DNA of 64,000 nt. Source: Cristatella mucedo. Taxonomy: Eukaryota > Bryozoa > Phylactolaemata > Cristatellidae. Position numbers and translations under genes: made by a program. The stretch covers positions 1 through 64,000 of the forward strand of contig WPIO01000029.1 in NCBI GenBank assembly GCA_009760855.2, read 5' to 3'. Position 1 is the first letter of the stretch. Each line of letters opens with the position of its first letter. Below, in pieces: positions 57,383 to 64,000 of this stretch. The notes beneath the pieces were generated by a model. That model was not told the origin of the DNA. It ran no database searches and saw nothing but the letters and a program-made list of their open reading frames with translations.

Positions 57383-57563
57383 CGTGATGGCTCACGAAGT
57401 AAGGCGGTTGCCTTTCACGACCTCGGCCCCGAGGTCGTGGGTTCGAATCCTGCGGTGGGCAATCCTTTATCGCCACTGCAAGCGGTGGTGATAGCCGCCA
57501 AGGCTCTTCTGTCGCTATACAAAAAAGAGGCTGTTAACTCGGCTAGTATTATTATTATTATTA
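57383..57563 (+). mobile_element. S1 SINE (tRNA-derived), best copy
   Basis: The head contains an internal polymerase III promoter-like B box, GGTTCGAATCC at 57440-57450. It is preceded by ggctcacgaagtaaggcgg and a hairpin-forming cacgacctcggccccgaggtcgtg. The body reads tatcgccactgcaagcggtg and gatagccgccaaggctcttc. The 3' part ends gaggctgttaactcggctag and (TAT)n. It is not a tRNA gene because the acceptor stem and anticodon arm cannot be formed. Confidence 0.85.
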
Positions 57564-58017
57564 TGTACGAATGAGTTTTATGAATACAAAAACGAAGGCA
57601 TTCAGCAATGGGGACTGCAGATGCTCCTACAAAGAAAGGCCACGACAATACATGCCGTGTATGCAGGTAAGTGATCCTTCTTATCAAGTCCTCCGACAAA
57701 AAGTTGTTCGAAAAGTTGGGTCAGCAAATTCTGCAGCAGCAGCACCCGAACGACCGACACAGCTCGACCAACCGACTAGCAACCTGGCAGATGTAGCCTT
57801 ATGATGGTGGCACAACTGCTGACATAATACGTTTTCGTAATTGCTTGCATTGATGAGTTTAGCGGTGTCACGTAGATTACATTTAATGATCCGCGAGGCA
57901 TCAGCCGAACAGTTGCCTTGTCAGCATCGGTTTTATTGGTAACTAAAGTGGAGTGAGTGGAGCCTTTTTGGCTTGTCTACTAACCCAGCAGCTGCAGACT
58001 CATTAAGATATCAGATC

Positions 58018-58256
58018 GGAATTCAAGCGACACCGCTCCACTGAAACTGCTCTCCTCTTGTGTGACCAACGACATCGAAAGTAGCAATAATGATGGTGAA
58101 GACATGCTGACGTCAGATGCTGAAGCTGTTCCGGCCACGGCCACAGGAAGGCCACTGGTCCCCCAGCAAGTTTCCAGCCGTCCTAAACTGCTACTTCCAT
58201 GCTACTCACTACCTCAACTGTTCTTTAGCAAGATGTGCTGTATTCCATTGCCATGA
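58018..58256 (+). mobile_element. LINE-A fragment with a large internal deletion
   Basis: Bases 58018-58110 match the STETALL segment of the reverse transcriptase (ccactgaaactgctctcctc). From about 58165 the sequence is the LINE-A 3' untranslated region (ttccagccgtcctaaactgc ... ttgccatgatgg). The roughly 1 kb that should lie between them is absent. Confidence 0.75.
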
Positions 58257-59885
58257 TGGTGGATACCCCAATTGACTCTCAATACCTTGAGTTCGACAAG
58301 AGAAAAAGTTGCCCTCTTTTCAGAGCCACCACCAGAGCAAGCGTTCCAGCATGGTCGAAATGAAACCATGGCATGCTTGTCCCTTGCATATTGCTACTAC
58401 ATACCTGATGATTGCAGCTCCATTCACTGTCTGAAAGAGAGATGAACGACTGAGTACAGCTTGAATGCATATGTCAAGGGAGGCATATTTAACATGACCA
58501 GTTTTTGAAGTCTGTATCACGGTGAGCCAGTTACAAAGACGAAACAGAAATGTAAAGTAATAAAAGGAGTCACTGTGTCAATCCCGATTCAATGGCAGAT
58601 CAACACTGATCAACAGCATGCAAGCTCCTGGTGCCATGATAATTTAGGTGACTAGGAACTTTTAAAGGGAAGGGAGGGGGCGATTGATTTTCCACACTGT
58701 TTCACTAGGCTCAGCTCTCAGAATACCTGCCCGCTGATGTACTCAGAGCAGCAGCTTTGCTAAACGCGTGTTCTTGTTCATTTAGTTTTCTATCCACAAG
58801 TCCTTGTGAGGACATGCTATACCACCGATGACTATGTATAGCCGTGTTGCTATTAATAAATAACCCATCCACAGACAGACTACCTGTTCAATAGCTATTG
58901 CAGCTATCCGATGCTCAGCCATTCAGAAACCGTTTATCTGCTAGGCTAAATGCAAGCCTAGGTGATCCAAAATGCAGCTTGCAAACTTTTACATTAAGCA
59001 GAATCTGCTTGGGAAGGCACTTTTATTTAAATGCTTTTCTAATAGACCAGCAGTCATCACTCGACCATTTCACAGTGTGTAATTATATCTTGAGCTTGGA
59101 CCTAGTGTTTCAGCTGTTATAGATATCTCGAGTTTGTCGGCCAATCTGCTGCTGTTGTAACATGTCTGGAAATGGAGTATTTTGCACTCCAGTATCGGCC
59201 AGTGCATCAAGCACTCAACGAGTGGATGTTTACAAAGTTGATACCAAAAAGAACCTGGAATAATTGAAGGGGTTGTCATGTTTCCAAGGTATAAGAAGAT
59301 TTGAACCGGTTAGAGCAAAACCTCAAGCACAGTGGTCACCCTGGGTCACAACGAACAGAGAAGACAGCTACAAATTATAACAGTTAAGGACCACTTCAAC
59401 ACCCAACTTAATTGTGCACTACCACTGTGAGGAATCTGTCAACCGGACAAAAGGTTAGTGCGAACACAGTTTGAAGATAGTTGAATGCACAGGGCAAATT
59501 GTTACAAATCTATACAAAGTGGCCTTTGTTCTCGGCCCAGCAGAAAGGCTATGTTGAACTAGAGCTAATGGTCGGTCACTTAATGGCCTATGGGTATCGT
59601 GAGCTGCCCGAGTCGATGTGAGTAAGTTCTGTTTGTTTGTTTATTAAGCAGCAGATGAGGAAGCACCGAGTTTTGCCATCGTTTCGACAAAGCGTATGCA
59701 CATGTACATTGACCGAGTTCACCAAAAGAAGCTGAGACTGGCAACAACCAAGCTTCGATGCTTCGCGGTGCTGCTTGGCTTCGGCTCCTGCAAAAAAGCA
59801 CAGATGGTATCAAGGATGAAAAGGTTTACTTGAACATTGCTGATAGTGTCGTACGAGTGAGAGCACACGAGCATGGCAGAGATCA
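58257..59885. other. No recognised gene
   Basis: Moderately A+T-rich with short chance frames. The minus-strand poly(A) signal for the 60 kb candidate marks its right end. Confidence 0.45.
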
Positions 59886-59993
59886 CGTTTATTCAGGCTT
59901 GCTTGGTACCGGAAGCGTGTGGTACAACGGCCCTCCCGAAACCGGGATTTACAATGGAAGGGGCACGCTTCATCTGTCGACATATACCCCTTT

Positions 59994-60440
59994 TCATTGG
60001 TACATATCATAATCGTCGAACCACTTTGGGACTTGAGTAGATCGTACCGGCCGAGCGGTCTGTGCTTTATTAGCTGGATTTGGATTGGTTTCTGCTCCTG
60101 GCAGCACGGCTGCCACTCCCTGGCCACCGACGGCACCCAGCGCCTCCTCGGCGGTCGGTTTGGGCGCACCGGAAGCGTGCGGCTGCTGCAGCAGATTGTG
60201 CTGAACGTCGTCTTGCTGATGCGGTTGGCCACCAGCCATCGGCTCACGAGCGGCTCCGGGTGCCGTGGCAGAGACGTTGCCATGCCGCGGCTGGACAAAG
60301 GATCCCTGGCTGGTGGCGGCGGTGGCAGCAGTGGCAGCAACAGCAGCAGCGGCATCGGCAGCTACAGCGACGACACGTTGCCGCGCATCAGTGGCGCCAC
60401 GGTGATCGGCCCCGCGCTCATCGAAAGAGCGAACACACAC
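59994..60440 (-). CDS. Candidate terminal exon of an unidentified gene (minus-strand reading)
   Basis: The minus-strand frame reads hydrophilic, disordered sequence: an alanine/threonine-rich run, GQPHQQDDVQHNLLQQPH, AEEALGAVGGQGVAAVLPGA, and a tidy C-terminus STQVPKWFDDYDMYQ before TGA at 59994-59996. Codons start mostly with a purine, as real genes do. A minus-strand poly(A) signal (TTTATT at 59886-59891) lies about 100 bases after the stop. The exon's upstream border is uncertain: an acceptor may lie near 60470 (tctgcatctcag on the minus strand). The plus strand is also open over most of this stretch (see the entry at 60080-60539), and only one reading is likely to be translated. No family is recognised. 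Confidence 0.4.
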   Translation of the reverse strand: MCVRSFDERGADHRGATDARQRVVAVAADAAAAVAATAATAATSQGSFVQPRHGNVSATAPGAAREPMAGGQPHQQDDVQHNLLQQPHASGAPKPTAEEALGAVGGQGVAAVLPGAETNPNPANKAQTARPVRSTQVPKWFDDYDMYQ

Positions 60441-60539
60441 ACACAGCTGCTCCAGCGCGTCTCGGCTGAGATGCAGAGCCAGCCACGCGAGCTGCTTGAC
60501 TACGCCCCGCCGCTGGGCGAGCTATTGAGAGAGAGCTAG
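60080..60539 (+). CDS. Competing plus-strand reading of the same locus
   Basis: The plus frame running through 59919-60539 contains a Gly/Ser linker (GGGGGSSGSNSSSGIGSYSD) followed by TLPRISGATVIGPALIERAN and a segment ending LLDYAPPLGELLRES before TAG at 60537-60539. Its third codon positions are strongly G/C, like the transporter's last exon. The upstream part (before about 60105) looks non-coding, and an acceptor at tgctcctggcag near 60102 is possible. It overlaps the minus-strand candidate and shares its codon boundaries, so each reading is partly an image of the other. I cannot decide between them. Confidence 0.3.
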
Positions 60540-61696
60540 CCAGCGAGCGAGCGAGCAAATAGCCTCGGCCTACCTGAAGCTTTGGCAGAGGTGCTGCCAC
60601 CGCCGCCGGACAACACGGTGGCACTGGTGGCGACGGTGGCTTGCTTGAGACCACTGGATAGGACCAGATATCACGGTAGCGACGTGGCGACGGCGCCCCC
60701 TCGTGGGGGGGACGAGAGAAAGTCGCAAAAAAAACTCGAGCGAGGCTCCAGATCCAGGTCGAGTGGCTGGGGCTTTTTTTGAGCTTTTCGAGAACTTTCG
60801 AGAAGCCTGCGCACACTGCGCACATGATAGCAGCTGCCGCACAGGCACAGGCTCTTACTTGGTAAGTGTGGGCTTGGTGTCTGCGAGTGATGTCTGCGAG
60901 ACACTCTCTCCCTTCGTTTTCTTGGCATTACTATCGAGACGTGTATGTCTTTCATCAGCAGCAAATTTCACTGTACATAAAGTACCAGCTCACGCGACAA
61001 ATAAATCAGCACCTAGTGTGCCAGCTTCCCGTGGCAGCCGCAACGTAACAATCTCATTGTAGCTATAAAGATGCCTCAATCAGAAAAATCAGAACGTTTA
61101 CCTCGAAAGCATAGGCTTCGCCAATACTGCTTATGCACATCCAGAACAGAGCATATCGACTTCACAGCGCTAAAAATAAACCCGTTTGTTTTGCAACTAA
61201 CAATTTGCACCGAACCCTGGACATTCAAGAGTTCCACTTGAGCAGCCATCGAAAAGGCCAAACTCAAGGCAGAGCCTCAGCGCATGCACCGACCATTGAA
61301 AAGCCACCAGCAGGGCGTCAGCAAGTAGTGAGCTGCATTCGTTGATCAATCAGCAAGGCTAACAGCTATTTATCAAAAGGAGACGTGCAGGTGAATTTCT
61401 TTGATTTACAAACGAGCCTTGCATACATATTAATCACCAATTCTAGACGGCCGGTGGCTGTTTTGGTAGCCCAGCGAATACTGAGTTACAGAAGTTCAGT
61501 GTAGAGAGAACGAGGGAGACGATAGGGTCTTTGGCTAACCACTGCAATCAGTACCCGGTAAACATGGACGGAGATTGGACGGTCGACATGCTAACGTGCT
61601 AAGATGAGAGGCTACAATAGAGCTCTTGCCGGCCCTGCTTCCTTAGTATTTCTTTCGCGTATAGGGCGATGAAAAGAATGTCCTCTCTTTCCCTTC

Positions 61697-61790
<94 letters not shown>

Positions 61791-62089
61791 AGCTACATTA
61801 TCAAGGCGGTATCCTGCCATATACAGCCTCGCGCCAGACTCGAAGCTGCAGGTTCAGGACATGATGCTGCTCGACCGGAACTCACGTGGTGTCGGCGACT
61901 GGGTGGGTGGGTGGGTAGGCGTGGCTCGCCGAGCACTAGGCAGCCGGGCCGTGGCCGAACGACTCACCTGTGTATGGGCACGGCTACTAGCGGCATTGCA
62001 CAGTTTCTGCCGAGCAGCACGTGCACGCACGTGGAAAATGCCTCGGATGTCGAAGTATTGTTGTAACCACCCTAAAACAGCCGAGCGAT
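60540..62089. other. No recognised gene; CT microsatellite
   Basis: If the minus-strand gene at 60 kb is real, its upstream exons may lie here. A minus-strand stretch around 60585-60650 (LKQATVATSATVLSGGGGST in one frame) ends at a donor-like gtaggc. Confidence 0.35.
61701..61788. repeat. (CT)44 microsatellite
   Basis: It is an uninterrupted run of 44 CT units, the longest pure repeat in the window. The open frame at 61599-61820 (alternating Arg-Glu) is an artefact of it. Confidence 0.97.
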
Positions 62090-64000
62090 GCACAGGCCTT
62101 CTTGATCTGCATTCAGACTCGACCGGCAGCCTCGATACCATCACGGATGCGATGAACATGACACTCAGGAGTGCTCTTGACAAGCACGCTCCCGTTCGCT
62201 CTATCCGTGTTCAAAGTCGTCGAGATTCCTTTCAATTTACAAAAAACTCCTTAAGATGCGCCGTGTTAAGCGCAGGCTGGAACGTCGTTTCAAGAAATCG
62301 GGGTCTGAGGCAGACCTAGTCAATTTTAAAGACTTCCTTCGAGTTTACACCCGAAAGCTTAAAAAAGCCAGGGCTTCTTTTTTTATTAGAAAGCTGAATT
62401 CCTGCCAGTCGAACACTAAACAGATTTATAAGACAGTAAACCATTTACTGGCCAATGCTGTCAGGTCTGACTCCCCAGATATTAAGGGCTCAGCCGAAAA
62501 GTTTTCAGCCTTCTTTACTGAAAAAATTGTGCACATTCGTGCCTCCATTAAGCCCCCTCCGACCAAAGCAATCGCCGTTCCTTAACCTGTGACCTTTCTT
62601 AAAAAGTTCTCTGTGGTTTCTGCCTGTGATGTGGCTGCCTTAATAAGGTCTAGCAAAAAGAGCTCGTCTCCTGAAGACCCTATACCTTCATCTCTGTGGT
62701 CTTCACTTGCAGACCAACTTAGCCCTGCCATAACCAAGATTTTTAATGCTTCGTTGGGAAAAGGGGTCGTCCCCAGGTCCTTCAAATCGGCAATCGTTAG
62801 ACCTATTCTTAAAAAGCCTGGATTAGACACAGAGGTCCTAGCAAACTATCGTCCAGTTTCCCTTCTTCCGTTCTTATCAAAGATTCTTGAAAAAATTGTT
62901 GCTAAGCAGCTAGTTGAACATATTGAAAATAATGGAGTGTCAGAAACATTTCAATCAAGGTTCAAGAGGCAGCACTCTACTGAAACTGCTCTCCTCCGTG
63001 TTAACAATGACATTCTACGTGGCAACGACGATGGGAATGTCACTGCCCTAGCTCTGCTAGATCTGTCTGCTGCCTTCGACACCATCGATCACGAAGCTCT
63101 GCTTGGACGATTGAGAACAACGATCGGTCAGGCAGACGAAGCACTGGCGTGGTTTAAATCATACTTGTCTGATCGTGTTCAATCCGTGTCGTGTGGGGGT
63201 CTGGTCTCAGACATGAGAAGGGTCACCTGTGGAGTCCCTCAAGGGTCTGTACTTGGTCCCTTGCTGTTCTCCATTTATACGCAACCTCTGGGAAAAGTGA
63301 TCAAGGCCCATGGAATAGGATATCACTTCTATGCTGACGATACTCAGTTGTATTTGTCATTCAAACCGTCGGAATCTGCTGCAGCAACTGAGAAACTGAA
63401 TGCTTGCCTAGCCGATATTCGATCCTGGATGTCGGAAAACTTCCTGAAATTAAATGACGATAAAACCGAACTGCTTCTCATAGGACACCCTAAGCGTGTG
63501 GCTGGATTAAAAGGCTTTGCTGCTCTAATAGGTAATGCTATTGTGCGACCTTCACCACGTGCTCGTAATCTAGGTGTCGTGTTCGACAGCTGCCTTAATT
63601 TCAAAAGCTTCATTCAGACGACTGCCTCTACAGCTAGCCATCACATCCGATCCCTATCCAAGATTAGAAGCTGTCTCCCACAGTGGCTTGTAAAAAATTT
63701 AACTAGCTTTTTAGTTCTGTCTCGGCTTGATTATTGTAATTCCCTTTTGGCTGGGCTGCCAAAGAAAGCTATTATGCCACTACAGCTGACTATGAATATG
63801 GCTGCAAGGCTGGTCTTCAAGTCCCAGCGGTTTGAGCACGTGTCACCTCTGCTGAAAGAGCTAGGATGGTTGCCGGTTGAGCAAAAGATACAGAGCAAAG
63901 TTCTTACACTGACCCACAAGGCCCGCCACGGCTTGGCTCCTTCATACCTAGCTGAGCTGCTGCATCAGTTTCAGCCTGTTCGCGCCCTCAGGTCCTGTGT
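62090..64000 (+). mobile_element. LINE-A non-LTR retrotransposon (CR1/L2-like), best-preserved copy, runs off the window
   Basis: The 5' end is truncated. The preserved part starts in the linker between the endonuclease and reverse transcriptase, with TITDAMNMTLRSALDKHAPV at about 62140-62195, typical of CR1/L2-like elements. A frame change near 62235 moves the reading into the frame opened by the ATG at 62256. One in-frame TAA stands at 62583-62585. From 62586 the reverse transcriptase frame is open without a break to the window end, about 470 codons. Visible motifs are LLDLSAAFDTIDHEALL (motif A, near 63055), GVPQGSVLGPLLF (motif B, near 63231), [10 protein letters not shown] (catalytic motif C, near 63325), [15 protein letters not shown] (motif D) and ARNLGVVFDS (motif E). 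The C-terminal region includes [14 protein letters not shown]. The endonuclease and 3' tail are not in the window. Confidence 0.93.
62586..64000 (+). CDS. LINE-A reverse transcriptase (open to window end)
   Basis: This is the coding part of the element above, an RNA-directed DNA polymerase that would copy the element's RNA at a nicked genomic site. The region from PVTFLKKFSVVS through YRPVSLLPFLSKILEKI (fingers), the AFD and YADD catalytic aspartates, and the thumb region are all uninterrupted. Because the stop at 62583 and the upstream frame change cut it off from its N-terminus, this copy is probably inactive. The fresh state of the frame suggests it is recent or that relatives remain active. 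Confidence 0.85.

Noticed and set aside
57383..57475. A tRNA gene suggested by GGTTCGAATCC
   Set aside because: The B box is present, but the flanks cannot form a cloverleaf and the sequence recurs with a SINE body and tail.
61599..61820. A minus-strand protein with long Arg-Glu repeats
   Set aside because: It is the translation of a pure CT microsatellite.
1..64000. CRISPR array, phage defence cluster or bacterial operon
   Set aside because: No regularly spaced direct repeats, no operon-like gene packing, and clear eukaryotic introns and retroelements.

Overview
This window looks like nuclear DNA from an invertebrate animal. Protein-coding information is split into short exons with GT-AG junctions, the gaps are long and repeat-rich, and tRNA-derived SINEs, CR1/L2-like LINEs and dinucleotide microsatellites are abundant. 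There are no bacterial-style operons, rRNA genes, true tRNA genes or CRISPR arrays. I cannot name the species. One gene is recognisable beyond doubt: a GDP-fucose transporter (SLC35C1 family) on the + strand. Its last four coding exons lie at 48073-48213, 51019-51135, 54791-54899 and 55565-56154, with a poly(A) signal at 56584. The first coding exon was not found. Having at least five coding exons argues against a vertebrate, where this gene has two.

Layout. 1-17 kb: mostly unrecognised sequence with decayed LINE/SINE tails and a few weak candidate exons. 17.1-17.9 kb: a 768-bp terminal-inverted-repeat DNA transposon of pogo/Tigger type. 19.5-19.8 kb: a decayed LINE tail. 21.4-29 kb: GC-rich islands where several frames are open together; there are candidate exons (notably 25825-26016 with a poly(A) signal, and 28589-28771) but no recognised protein. 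30-46.8 kb: repeat-dense, with several LINE copies on both strands, including one LINE nested in another at 42.4-44.5 kb. 48-56.6 kb: the transporter gene, with LINEs and SINEs in its introns. 59.9-60.6 kb: an unidentified coding-looking locus open on both strands. 62.1 kb to the end: the best-preserved LINE, whose reverse transcriptase runs off the window edge.

The repeats form a small ecosystem. LINE-A (62.1-64.0, 37.4-38.4, 14.55-14.8, 54.0-54.4 and 58.0-58.26 kb) and LINE-B (45.4-46.8, 42.4-44.5, 48.9-50.05, 34.7-35.2, 53.2-54.0 kb and many short tails) are both CR1/L2-like non-LTR elements. Two tRNA-derived SINEs, S1 and S2, are scattered among them. The S2 tail is nearly the LINE-B tail, and the S1 tail resembles the LINE-A tail. 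The simplest reading is that each SINE is moved by the machinery of its own LINE partner. I found no convincing novel defence or metabolic system; the repeat partnerships and the bidirectionally open locus near 60 kb are the points most worth a second look.
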